This document shows, in pieces, positions 6,727 to 15,962 of a stretch of DNA of 64,000 nt; the first letter of the stretch is position 1; the number at the start of each line of letters is the position of its first letter. The translations under genes were made by a program, and so were the position numbers. The stretch lies in contig NZ_CP058258.1 in NCBI RefSeq assembly GCF_013394695.1, positions 950,001 through 1,014,000 of the forward strand, given 5' to 3'. The notes beneath the pieces were generated by a model. The model was given only the letters and a program-made list of their open reading frames with translations. It did no database searches and had not been told where the DNA came from. Origin of the DNA: Streptococcus sp. oral taxon 061 (GTDB lineage Bacteria; Bacillota; Bacilli; Lactobacillales; Streptococcaceae).

Positions 6727-7614
6727 TTATTTATAATCCAAAAATTCAATCATTCTAACTAAAAAAGTTTTTGTATCCTGTAAATTCCATTTCTGCTCTG
6801 AACGAAAAAGGTAATACATTCCACTTACTTCAACCCAATTTAAATTCACTTGAGACACTATGTAATATAACGCTTGCTGTAACAACCCTGTGTAGCTATT
6901 ACTATTGAAAAACATCTGTTCAGGTATATTCCAGACCAAACATTCTATCAAATATGAAGAAATGCGTTCGTTTGTCAATCCTAGCTCCTGCATCTCGTTC
7001 TTAATATGCTTCATAATCCTAACTAAATATTTATATTTATAGTGAGTAGATTTATTCTTAGAGATACCATTTTGTATATGAACTTTAGGATAATTAATTA
7101 CTTCATAATTTCCGTTTGAGGTAAAAAATTTGATGCCTTCAACAAATTTTTCAGATGACCTGCTACCAATATATCTATAATTTCGATATTGAAAACATGG
7201 GACTACATCTGCATTTACGTGATATGAGTTAGAATTAATATTGATACACTTATTGCCAATAGAAACTGATTCTGCACCAAATTTTGAAATTAACGCTTTA
7301 ATCACTTCGTTTTTAAATACATTAGCATTGGTGCTGCTACTAGAGTAATTATAGTCTAGGTCCGATAACCCATCTACATACTCACAATAAAATAAAGATT
7401 TCACCATGATACAGATATCAATGTCGCTATTTTTCTTTACATTCGTATTATTTGCATAAGAACCTTGGGCAAAAATTTCATATTCATACTTTGAAGAGAG
7501 CCCACTCCTTTCTATTGCATCTTTAATCATTCCAATAGTATTTTCAACCCGTGTTTCTTCAGTGGCAGATAACGGCTTAATCCATGATTGTAATGCTTCT
7601 TCAGAATATCTCAT
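6727..7614 (-). CDS. CBASS CD-NTase (cyclic oligonucleotide synthase)
   Basis: The 295-residue protein carries the cGAS/DncV-like nucleotidyltransferase core: GSYANNTNVKKNSDIDI at residues 51-67, with G51-S52 and the metal-binding pair D64 and D66, and a third carboxylate D136 in the strand VNADVVP. In CBASS these enzymes make cyclic di- or trinucleotides when phage infection is sensed. I use the ATG at 7612-7614, which starts MRYSEEALQSW and has GGAG 10 bases upstream; the open frame extends 35 codons further but that part looks like untranslated leader. Together with the Cap15-like gene it forms a minimal two-gene (type I) CBASS operon; no E1/E2, HORMA or TRIP13 genes are present. Clade and product nucleotide cannot be assigned. 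Confidence 0.85.
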   Translation of the reverse strand: MRYSEEALQSWIKPLSATEETRVENTIGMIKDAIERSGLSSKYEYEIFAQGSYANNTNVKKNSDIDICIMVKSLFYCEYVDGLSDLDYNYSSSSTNANVFKNEVIKALISKFGAESVSIGNKCININSNSYHVNADVVPCFQYRNYRYIGSRSSEKFVEGIKFFTSNGNYEVINYPKVHIQNGISKNKSTHYKYKYLVRIMKHIKNEMQELGLTNERISSYLIECLVWNIPEQMFFNSNSYTGLLQQALYYIVSQVNLNWVEVSGMYYLFRSEQKWNLQDTKTFLVRMIEFLDYK

Positions 7615-7748
7615 TATAAAACAACTCCATTTTAGTTTTTTGGTTAATTCATAAAAAGTAACCGATATTAAAAAAATCCTACATATAATTATACCACTAA
7701 ACAAGAAAAAAGGCTGCAAACATAGTGAACTATACTATGCCTACAGCC

Positions 7749-8180
7749 TTATAAATCAACTTCTGTTCCTTCCAAAAATCTAACGGTTATCTGTCCATCC
7801 TCCGAAATCAAAATACTATCTAGTACCTGACACATCTCAAAGGAATCATATTCCCAACACTCCTTATTTATCAATTCAGCCAGTAACACACTGTAATGCT
7901 TTTCTAATAACTGGTTTTCTTCCAAGATCTTATTCCACTTTCCATGCAACAAATCCATATTCTCACTCAGTAGTTTAACTGCCATCATTACAGCTTTCTC
8001 TAGTGTTCCCTCATCGATATGGTTATTCTGACAACCAATCTGTCCCTTTACCTTATAACGGTTGTTACACTGCCAAACTTTACGTTTGCCACGACTGGTC
8101 GTCCAGTTCTTACGTCCAAAAGCTGAACCGCATTCTGCACAGAACACCTTGGTAGTAAAAGGGTTGTCCTCATTTTGCAT
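7749..8180 (-). pseudogene. Large serine recombinase, C-terminal fragment
   Basis: The 143 codons encode a recombinase zinc-ribbon: VFCAECGSAFGRKNW, then WQCNNRY and GCQNNHIDE with the four Cys/His zinc ligands, followed by a helical segment and a C-terminal VRFLEGTEVDL strand typical of large serine recombinases. The catalytic Ser domain and DNA-binding N terminus (expected 350 or more residues) are missing; the frame is cut at about 8181, where the Mega umuC stump begins on the other strand. It sits upstream of the CBASS operon and is probably the former integrase of the element that brought CBASS. Confidence 0.8.
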
Positions 8181-8357
8181 GATGTAGAAGAAATTGAAAA
8201 AGAAAATAGACTTCAGACAGCTATTGATGTTGTCAGAGAACAGTTTGGCTTTTTAGCCATACAAAAAGGAACCGTCCTAACTGAAGGTTCCTAAAATATT
8301 GAACGCAGTAAACTTATTGGCGGTCATTCCGCTGGTGGATTGGAGGGATTAAAATGA
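8181..8357 (+). pseudogene. umuC: UmuC-like Y-family polymerase, C-terminal stump with a stop
   Basis: The plus strand reads DVEEIEKENRLQTAIDVV, then QFGFLAIQKGTVLTEGS, an in-frame TAA at 8292-8294, and NIERSKLIGGHSAGGLEGLK to a TGA overlapping the next gene. This is the C terminus of the UmuC-like polymerases carried by streptococcal conjugative elements, with about 400 upstream residues missing and a nonsense codon within the stump. The 5' break coincides with the recombinase fragment on the other strand, so Mega is shortened at this end. Confidence 0.75.
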
Positions 8358-8722
8358 TTGACCGTTCATCCTTACCATTTCAGTCAGCAAGAGAGTACCA
8401 GGATACAAAGATGCAAAAATGGATGGGCTTTTTCCTATCTGAGCATACATCAGCACTCTCTGATGATACAAACAAAGTAACGTACATGTCAGATTTGTCA
8501 ATGGAGAAGAAATTATTACTCCTCAGTCAAGTATACGCTGGGCAGCTACACACACGCATTCAAGTGATTGAAAAAAACAAGCGTGTTTCCCACACTGGAA
8601 CAATACCAAGTCTGAATAAGGATTTCATTTTGATAAAAACTACAACAGGTCACATCAATTTGAAATTGAAAGACATTATTAGTATTGAACTTGTTGAGGA
8701 GGTGCTTTATGAATCAGCTTAA
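8354..8722 (+). CDS. YolD-like protein of Mega
   Basis: The 122-residue protein starts IDRSSLPFQSAREYQDTKMQKW and has the YolD-like pattern with MEKKLLLLSQVYAG mid-protein and a small beta domain in the second half. YolD-like proteins are usually encoded beside UmuC-type polymerases and are thought to modulate the SOS response. Its ATG overlaps the TGA of the umuC stump, showing that they were one operon. With the polymerase gone its role is unclear. Confidence 0.75.
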   Translation: MIDRSSLPFQSAREYQDTKMQKWMGFFLSEHTSALSDDTNKVTYMSDLSMEKKLLLLSQVYAGQLHTRIQVIEKNKRVSHTGTIPSLNKDFILIKTTTGHINLKLKDIISIELVEEVLYESA

Positions 8723-9008
8723 GTTTCAGCGTAACCAACTGCAAATGGACTACTACAGCGAGAGCTACCAAGATTTTGAATGTGACTTCTACCGCTATTC
8801 CAACATGAATATTCCATTGACCTTCCTAACTGATGATATCCTAAAAACAATGGCGACTTCACGTAAGAATTACTTTGTCCTCAATAAGGAAAAGTCCAGA
8901 GATAACCGCGATCACTTCTTCATATTTGAAGTAAGTACCGTAGATGAGAATCCGCTAATCTATCATTATACATATAAGAAAACTACAATATATTTAGCAG
9001 AAAAATAG
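8709..9008 (+). CDS. DUF5960-type small protein of Mega
   Basis: The 99-residue protein, NQLKFQRNQLQMDYYSESYQ onward, is a standard passenger of Mega and related elements and belongs, as far as I recall, to DUF5960; its function is unknown. I use the ATG at 8709 because GAGGAGG lies 7 bases upstream; the upstream ATG at 8685 is inside the preceding gene without a ribosome site. The start overlaps the end of the YolD-like gene by 14 bases, indicating coupled translation. Confidence 0.7.
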   Translation: MNQLKFQRNQLQMDYYSESYQDFECDFYRYSNMNIPLTFLTDDILKTMATSRKNYFVLNKEKSRDNRDHFFIFEVSTVDENPLIYHYTYKKTTIYLAEK

Positions 9009-9038
9009 GAGCAGTTCAATTGACTGTTCCTATTTTTA
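9005..9038 (+). terminator. Terminator after the DUF5960 gene
   Basis: ATAGGAGCAGT and ACTGTTCCTAT form a hairpin with a small loop, followed by TTTTT, directly at the end of the gene. Confidence 0.7.
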
Positions 9039-9125
9039 ATATTCATAAAATCTAAAGTCTTTATACTCTTTAACAATGGAGTCGCCAACCAGAACAGACT
9101 ATACTGACCAGCGACTACCTTAAAT

Positions 9126-10589
9126 TTAATGTTTCAGATTTATTTTCTTATCTCTAATTTCATAAACTACATCTGCTACATTTTCGAGTAATCGTTTATC
9201 GTGGGTGATAAACACGATAGTTCCGGTGTACTCCTTCATTAGTATTTCCAAAGCCTCTAAACTTGGTATGTCAAGGAAGTTACTGGGTTCATCCATTATT
9301 AGGATGTTATATCTACCCATGAGCATTTTAGCAAGCAACAATTTTATAATTTCTCCACCGCTTAAAACAGATAAACTTTTTCCAATATCGTTCTGTTTGA
9401 ACCCCATAGATGCTAGCACTGAACGAATTTCTGATATATTGTAGTCACAATCCTTCTGCATAAACTCCATAACATTCTGATTACTGTTGTACTTGTAACC
9501 ATTCTGTGCAAAGTAACCTATTTTTGCCTTAGGCGAAATAGAAATTCCTTCTTCATGGTTTAAGATCATTTGGATTAAAGTTGTTTTTCCGATTCCATTA
9601 CCACCAGTTAACGCCACTTTTGCTCCTAACGGAATTTGAAAAGATGCATTTTCAAACAGAGCCTTATCCCCAAATACTTTATTAATTTCTGCACCGACTA
9701 TAGGGTATGGATTATGGAGCTCCAATGCTTTACTTTGCCTGAAACGAATTCTGCGAATGCCTTCCGGAGCTTCTACTTTTCCTAAGGCCGCAATCCTGTG
9801 CTCTAGGGTTTTAGCAGCATTATACATCTTTTTTTCCTTACTTCCTATTGATTTTTGATGAGCTAAACGCCCTCCGTCTTCAGTACTTTTTTTCTTTGAA
9901 GAACCTTTTGCCTTCTGTTCTATTTTACGAGCCTGTTTTCGCTTTTCCTCCGCAGCCCTTTCCAATCGGGCACGTTCCGCAATAAATTGTTCGTATTCTG
10001 CAGCTTGGCTCTTACGTTCTTCCTCTTTCTGACGAAGATAATCAGAATAGTTTCCCCAATACTCAGTGATTTTGCCATCTTTCAGTTCCCATATTTTATC
10101 TACTATTTCATCAAGAAAATAGCGGTCATGGCTAATAACTAACAGTGCACCTGTAAAATATTTTAGCTGTCCTATTAGAAAATCAATTCCTTCACGGTCT
10201 AAATGGCTCGTAGGTTCATCCGCTAAAATACCATGAACCTGTGCCGATAAGGCCTGTGCTATTTTAAGCCTTGTTTCTTCACCACCGCTCATAGTCTGTA
10301 TATTTAATTGCTCAACACCTAGCTTGCCTACAAGTGCAAAATCTTTTTCCTCCTGCAGAGTTACTTCGTCCAACTGGGGAATATAGGCAAGTTCACCCAG
10401 ACGATTCATTTTACATCCTGGGGGAGTTAATTCTCCTAAAAGTACCCTGAGTAAAGTGCTTTTTCCAGCACCATTTGCTCCTACTAAACCAATACGGTCA
10501 TAATCATATACTTCTAATTCATTTATATCTAAAACATCGCGTCCTTTGAATTCCACACGAATGTCTTTTGCTTTTAATATTAATTCCAT
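9126..10589 (-). CDS. msr(D): Msr(D) (Mel), ABC-F ribosome-protection protein
   Basis: The 487-residue protein has two ABC ATPase domains in one chain and no membrane segments: Walker [10 protein letters not shown] near residue 38 with signature SGGEE and LADEP, then GGNGIGKTT near residue 330 with LSGGE and IMDEP; the linker is Lys/Glu-rich. ABC-F proteins of this class displace macrolides (and ketolides or streptogramin B) from the ribosome. It lies 119 bases downstream of mef(E), the hallmark of the mef/mel operon, and is transcribed with it under the macrolide-responsive leader. Length matches Msr(D). A minus-strand hairpin at 9080-9116 (AGTCGC...GCGACT) could end the operon. Confidence 0.95.
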
Positions 10590-10708
10590 AACATTTCCTC
10601 CTGTCTATAATCGCATGCTTTCATTTGCTTGTATGCAGGGAAAACCCTGCGATTTTAGCAGGAAGAGTTACATGAAAATAAGATACATAAATATTCCTCC
10701 AATATTGT

Positions 10709-11926
10709 TTATTTTAAATCTAATTTTCTAACCTCAGTTATCATTTGGCAAACTATAGCAATGCCAATAATTAAAATACCTGATAGTAAAAACCAATGAT
10801 TTACACCGATTTTATCAGCAAAGAATCCAGAAAGAATTAACCCAATTGGCATAGCAAGTGACATGATACTTCCGATCAAAGAAAATACACGTCCTAAATA
10901 TTCAGGCTTAATTTTCTCCTGAAAAAGAGCTGTTTGCACACCGCTATAAAATGGCACCGAAAGCCCCATTATTGCACAGCAAACTACGAATATTACAAAT
11001 CCATTTGGAGGAAGTATTCCCGAAACGGCTAAACTGGTCCCCATTATAAAAAATGAACTTGTTATTAGTAATACATGCTTTTCGAAGCCCCCTAATCTTC
11101 CTAATAATAAGCCTCCTGCTAGCATCCCAAATGCAAAGGAAATTTCCGTAATAGAAATATGCACAGGCGTTCCATTAAAGTGTTCCATGCTTATTAAAGG
11201 AAATAGTGCATTGATTGGCATATAAACAAAAGTATATAGTGTTCCTAAGAGTAATAAGGCAAACAATCCTTTGTTTTGTCTCAGAACCACAACTCCTTCT
11301 TTCATCTCCCTTATGAAATTTGGTTCTAAACTTTGCACTTGATTACCCAGCTTAGGTATACGTACAATTGCTACCGTAATAGATGCAATCACAGCACCCA
11401 ATACGTCGATGGCAATAATAGCATTTAAATCCCAAACGGAGTATAAGAGTGCTGCAACTGCCGGACTAACAATATAGCTTATAGACTGCAAAGACTGACT
11501 ATAGCCTGCGCATTTCGTTAGCTGTTCTTCTGGTACTAAAAGTGGTGTAACCGCATTGAGTGCTGGGGTATGAAAAGCTGTTCCAATGCTACGGATAAAC
11601 AATACTATCATAATCATCCAGACAGGTAGCTCCATACAGAATGCAACAATAGCAAGCACTGCACCAGCTGCTGCGATAATTAAATCGGCACCAATCATTA
11701 TCTTCTTCCTATCATGACGATCCACTAGCACACCAATGGCAGGTCCCAAAATCGCATAGGGTAAAAAACCTACTAATGAAGCCATAGACAAGACCATCGC
11801 AGATCCTGTTTTTTCTGTAAGGTAAAAAATAATCGCCATTTGCAGGATGGCACTAGTGATTAATGATACTGCTTGCCCTGCCCATATTGCATAAAATTTT
11901 CGTTTCCAATTGTTGTATTTTTCCAT
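10709..11926 (-). CDS. mef(E): Mef(E)/Mef(A) macrolide efflux transporter
   Basis: The 405-residue protein is a 12-helix major facilitator. The first loop carries GVLVDRHDRKK near residue 67, typical of motif A, and the start MEKYNNWKRKFYAIWAGQAV is characteristic of Mef. It exports 14- and 15-membered macrolides using the proton gradient and works together with Msr(D). I favour the mef(E) subclass because the spacing to msr(D) and the flanking genes are those of Mega; mef(A) and mef(E) differ by only about ten percent of bases, so this should be typed by alignment. Expression is controlled by the leader at 11990-12290. Confidence 0.93.
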   Translation of the reverse strand: MEKYNNWKRKFYAIWAGQAVSLITSAILQMAIIFYLTEKTGSAMVLSMASLVGFLPYAILGPAIGVLVDRHDRKKIMIGADLIIAAAGAVLAIVAFCMELPVWMIMIVLFIRSIGTAFHTPALNAVTPLLVPEEQLTKCAGYSQSLQSISYIVSPAVAALLYSVWDLNAIIAIDVLGAVIASITVAIVRIPKLGNQVQSLEPNFIREMKEGVVVLRQNKGLFALLLLGTLYTFVYMPINALFPLISMEHFNGTPVHISITEISFAFGMLAGGLLLGRLGGFEKHVLLITSSFFIMGTSLAVSGILPPNGFVIFVVCCAIMGLSVPFYSGVQTALFQEKIKPEYLGRVFSLIGSIMSLAMPIGLILSGFFADKIGVNHWFLLSGILIIGIAIVCQMITEVRKLDLK

Positions 11927-11988
11927 TTATATTATCTCCTGCATATTATTTTGCTTGAATTTCTATTTTGAATAGCATTCTAGGCAAT

Positions 11989-12036
11989 AAAAAATGCAGG
12001 CCAAACCCCACAATGTGGCTTTTGGTCTGCATACAT
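11989..12036 (-). terminator. Attenuator terminator upstream of mef(E)
   Basis: On the minus strand ATGCAGACCAAA pairs with TTTGGCCTGCAT around an inner CCACATTGTGG hairpin and is followed by TTTTTTATT. It lies between the leader peptide and mef(E), so it must be bypassed for resistance expression. Confidence 0.85.
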
Positions 12037-12193
12037 ACAATTTGGAAACATTCATATTAAAGACATAGTTAAATAAAGGTATAGTTAAATAACCAATATC
12101 CTCACCGTAACTAATGAATGCTCAATATCGTATAAATAAGCACAACAAAAAAGCCTATCATCGGGTATAGATTCTGCTTTTTTTATTGCCAGC

Positions 12194-12220
12194 TTATCTT
12201 AAACGCATTGAGGCTGTCAT
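12194..12220 (-). CDS. mefL: MefL leader peptide (MTASMRLR)
   Basis: An eight-codon open frame encodes MTASMRLR and a TAA, preceded by a strong GTAGGAGG at 12231-12238. This matches the known leader peptide of the Mega mef(E)/mel operon, where a macrolide-bound ribosome stalls and induces the operon through the downstream attenuator. Confidence 0.92.
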   Translation of the reverse strand: MTASMRLR

Positions 12221-12260
12221 AGTTTCGGTTCCTCCTACATCTTTGTTTATATCAATTTAT

Positions 12261-12289
12261 AGTATAACACAACAAGATGATATGTTCAA
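12261..12289 (-). promoter_or_regulatory. mef(E) operon promoter
   Basis: TTGAAC (12284-12289) and TATACT (12261-12266) on the minus strand are 17 bases apart, about 40 bases upstream of the leader peptide start. It is a near-consensus sigma-A promoter. Confidence 0.85.
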
Positions 12290-12311
12290 TATAAAAGTTA
12301 TGGAATGAGAC

Positions 12312-12482
12312 TCATACTTCCAATTCGATGCCAGATTTAAAGGATATGACGAAGTTTTCTTCATAGACTGTAACGCTCTGGATTATCTTCCTTAGTAGCA
12401 AGCGATTAGCTTTCACAAAATCTTCTGTTTGTAGTTTTAAAAATTCATCAGGATTTTCTAACTCAACCTCAAAATATTTCAT
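12312..12482 (-). pseudogene. Serine recombinase C-terminal remnant
   Basis: The 56 codons read MKYFEVELENPDEFLKLQ, then LLLRKIIQSVTVYEEN and ISFKSGIELEV. The V-x-V-Y-E-x-x-x-x-x-x-F-K-S-G-I-E pattern is the very C terminus of large serine recombinases. GAGGG precedes this ATG, so a small peptide could still be made. It lies on the other side of Mega from the zinc-ribbon fragment at 7749-8180 and looks like the tail of a different recombinase, since both fragments have their own C termini. Confidence 0.6.
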
Positions 12483-12821
12483 TTTACATTCCCTCATTTC
12501 ATTTATTGATAAATTGAGTTTGCAAAAAAGAGTGGACAATTTTTGTCTACTCTTAACCTTTAAAATAGTTTTTTTTAATCGATTTGAAGTTGCCTAAATT
12601 ATTACTTATTCGGTAAAATGAAGTATTGCTTTCAACAGATTTCCTTCAACTACACTTCACTTGATTCAAACAAGGTGGGTACATTTCTATTCCCACAAAC
12701 TCCTTGTCAATGGAAACAAACACGTACCCACAGGGTAAATGGAAATAGAAACTGATAATTTCTAGCTATCACTTCTATTCATTCCAAAAATTTTCTCACT
12801 CTGATACTTCCCCACGCCAAT

Positions 12822-14241
<1,420 letters not shown>

Positions 14242-14303
14242 CTATGAGCCGACAAAAAAAGACGGCAACAATCCTGTTACCATCTATTATACCATGAATT
14301 GAC

Positions 14304-15278
14304 CTAAGCACCAAAACTCTTGAAGAAATCAAGGATGGCTTGCCAAATAGAGCTAAGGATATTCCCACCGTCTTGAATAGCTTTATTGGCATCAAAGTTA
14401 AGGTCGATATTACTGAAGCTGTCACCAGCTTGCGCAACGATACTTTGTTTCAAATCTTTTAGAGTCTTTGTAAAGTCTTCATTGTTGAGAATATCGCTCT
14501 TTGATAGATTGAAGGCAAAGTTGATAATGACATTGACCTGGTTGCCTGTAACAACTTGATCCAGTTTGTAGTTCTTCAAAGTATCTTCGACAATCTTACG
14601 AACATCGTCTTCTGTAAGTTCACCTTTGGACTCTTTTGCCTTAGCGACTGCAGCCTTGATATCAGCAAGTGCAACGTTCAGTTTATTGGCATCGAATCCT
14701 GATTTGTCCTTGTTTTCATCGTTAATATCAGACAAGGCCTTGAGCTCTTCCTGAGCCAAGTCTTTATTTTCTTGTGGTAATTTTACACCATTTGACTCAA
14801 GGGAATAGTAAATACCTGCTAGGGCACTTTCCCCAGTAACTGGAATTGGAGCTGCAACGGTGATACGCGCGTGTTCGACACCCAAGGTAACAGCTGCATT
14901 ACGGTACATGTCTTGGGTTACTTTTGTGATATTTTCAGGTGTTTCAATCTTGACTTCAAGTGGAGATTTATCTCCTAATTTTTGAATTTTTGCTGATGAA
15001 TAAAGCTGAAGACTAGAATCGTTTGCGACATTCATAATCTTTGAATAGACATCGGGTGTCATTGTCTTCAAGTCTTTAGTATCTTTAGAGGCATCATAGC
15101 CTAGTTTTTTTAGTGTTTGATTTTTTTGATCTTCTGTTAGTGAAGAACCCAAGACGTACTCAGGTTGAACATAGGTTTCATCAATTACTTTTTGAACATC
15201 AGTTGCTGCATAAACGTTTTGCAATGTTGCAACCGCCAAAAGAACTGCAGCACTCGTCAGAAAGAATTTCTTTCGCAT
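14304..15278 (-). CDS. Secreted DUF1002 protein, CiaR-regulated type
   Basis: The 324-residue protein begins with a signal peptide (MRKKFFLTSAAVLLAVATL...YA, cleavage near residue 25) and continues as a DUF1002 protein with YVLGSSLTEDQKNQTLKKLGY and a middle domain with ITVAAPIPVTGESALAGIYY. The role is unknown; it should be secreted or surface-associated. GGAGG lies 8 bases before the ATG at 15278. A CiaR-type box upstream and the neighbouring pvaA fit the pneumococcal gene (spr0931) reported as a CiaR target. The C terminus ends in an amphipathic FKSFGA segment. Confidence 0.85.
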   Translation of the reverse strand: MRKKFFLTSAAVLLAVATLQNVYAATDVQKVIDETYVQPEYVLGSSLTEDQKNQTLKKLGYDASKDTKDLKTMTPDVYSKIMNVANDSSLQLYSSAKIQKLGDKSPLEVKIETPENITKVTQDMYRNAAVTLGVEHARITVAAPIPVTGESALAGIYYSLESNGVKLPQENKDLAQEELKALSDINDENKDKSGFDANKLNVALADIKAAVAKAKESKGELTEDDVRKIVEDTLKNYKLDQVVTGNQVNVIINFAFNLSKSDILNNEDFTKTLKDLKQSIVAQAGDSFSNIDLNFDANKAIQDGGNILSSIWQAILDFFKSFGA

Positions 15279-15302
15279 GATACGTTCCTCCTTTTCCACT
15301 CT

Positions 15303-15335
15303 AGCATATTAAAGTATCCTTAAAGAAAACTTATA
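15303..15335 (-). promoter_or_regulatory. CiaR box and promoter of the DUF1002 gene
   Basis: The minus strand reads TATAAG-TTTTC-TTTAAG (15319-15335), one base off the CiaR consensus of two TTTAAG repeats 5 bases apart. Ten bases later comes TATGCT (15303-15308) as -10. This is the spacing of CiaR-activated promoters, in which the box replaces the -35 element. Confidence 0.7.
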
Positions 15336-15359
15336 AAAGCACCTAGAATTTCTAGAAGC

Positions 15360-15962
15360 TTAAAATAGATTAAAAATTTTCATGATATAGAGATTTACTT
15401 GAACCTGTCTAGAGTAATAATAGTTTCCCCCATCGACATAGAGTTCTCCACCCTGAAAAATGGAAATAGGATTGATGTAGCGATAGGTTTTTCCTGTTGT
15501 ATTCCCTAATGTCGGCGCAACTGTATCTCTAGAATATTGTTTAGCTAGAGCAATCGTGTTTTTCTTGCCATTTTGGGCGATAAAATCAATATAAGCAGGT
15601 CCAAAGTTATAAGCTTGAATGGCTGTCCAGACATCCACTCCTTTTTCTTGAGCCAGATAGAGATTTTCTGTCAAAGTTTGAACACCTTGACGAATACTAC
15701 TTGCATTATCGTTAATGGTATCAGTGGAGCCGCTAGCAGATTCACTTGACTGCATCACGTCTCCTTCTTTACCTTTGGTTTCTGTATAGATCATGGCGAG
15801 CACAAGCTCTTCGTTTGCTGGAGTATCTCTTTCATTCAAGATTTCACGAACCATCGGTTGATACGTCATGACTTGTTTGACATCCTGACGAATGAGATAG
15901 GCTTTGTATCCAGCGAAAAGGAAGACTGCTAGCACCAGCACTCTTCGTATGAATTTAAACAT
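15360..15962 (-). CDS. pvaA: PvaA-like lysozyme/lytic transglycosylase family surface protein
   Basis: The 200-residue protein has an N-terminal membrane anchor ([20 protein letters not shown]) and a CwlT/lysozyme-like domain: the catalytic-type glutamate in [21 protein letters not shown], then [21 protein letters not shown] and [13 protein letters not shown]. It resembles pneumococcal vaccine antigen A, an anchored peptidoglycan hydrolase. Its start overlaps the stop of the upstream nucleoid-protein gene at 15962. A 60-base gap with the CiaR box separates it from the DUF1002 gene. Confidence 0.85.
   Translation of the reverse strand: MFKFIRRVLVLAVFLFAGYKAYLIRQDVKQVMTYQPMVREILNERDTPANEELVLAMIYTETKGKEGDVMQSSESASGSTDTINDNASSIRQGVQTLTENLYLAQEKGVDVWTAIQAYNFGPAYIDFIAQNGKKNTIALAKQYSRDTVAPTLGNTTGKTYRYINPISIFQGGELYVDGGNYYYSRQVQVNLYIMKIFNLF

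Larger units (their letters stand above)
8181..12300 (-). mobile_element. Mega macrolide-resistance element, shortened
   Basis: Gene order mef(E), msr(D), and two opposite-strand small genes followed by a umuC remnant matches the macrolide efflux genetic assembly (Mega) of pneumococci and viridans streptococci. As I recall, complete Mega is about 5.4-5.5 kb; here about 4.1 kb remain, the missing part corresponding to most of the umuC gene. Both sides abut serine recombinase remnants (7749-8180 and 12312-12482). I could not find clear target duplications, so exact ends are approximate. Confidence 0.8.
11927..12311 (-). promoter_or_regulatory. mef(E) leader: promoter, leader peptide and attenuator
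   Basis: The whole 385-base gap upstream of mef(E) is a regulatory leader. Reading along the minus strand it holds a promoter, a short peptide gene, alternative hairpins around 12140-12185 (one with a T-run) and a strong intrinsic terminator at 11993-12036. Known mef(E)/mel regulation is by macrolide-induced ribosome stalling on the leader peptide, which changes folding so that transcription reads through the terminator. Confidence 0.85.

Noticed and set aside
7615-7719. N-terminal extension of 35 residues on the CD-NTase
   Set aside because: It would be a hydrophobic segment not expected in this family, and the ribosome site fits the inner ATG.
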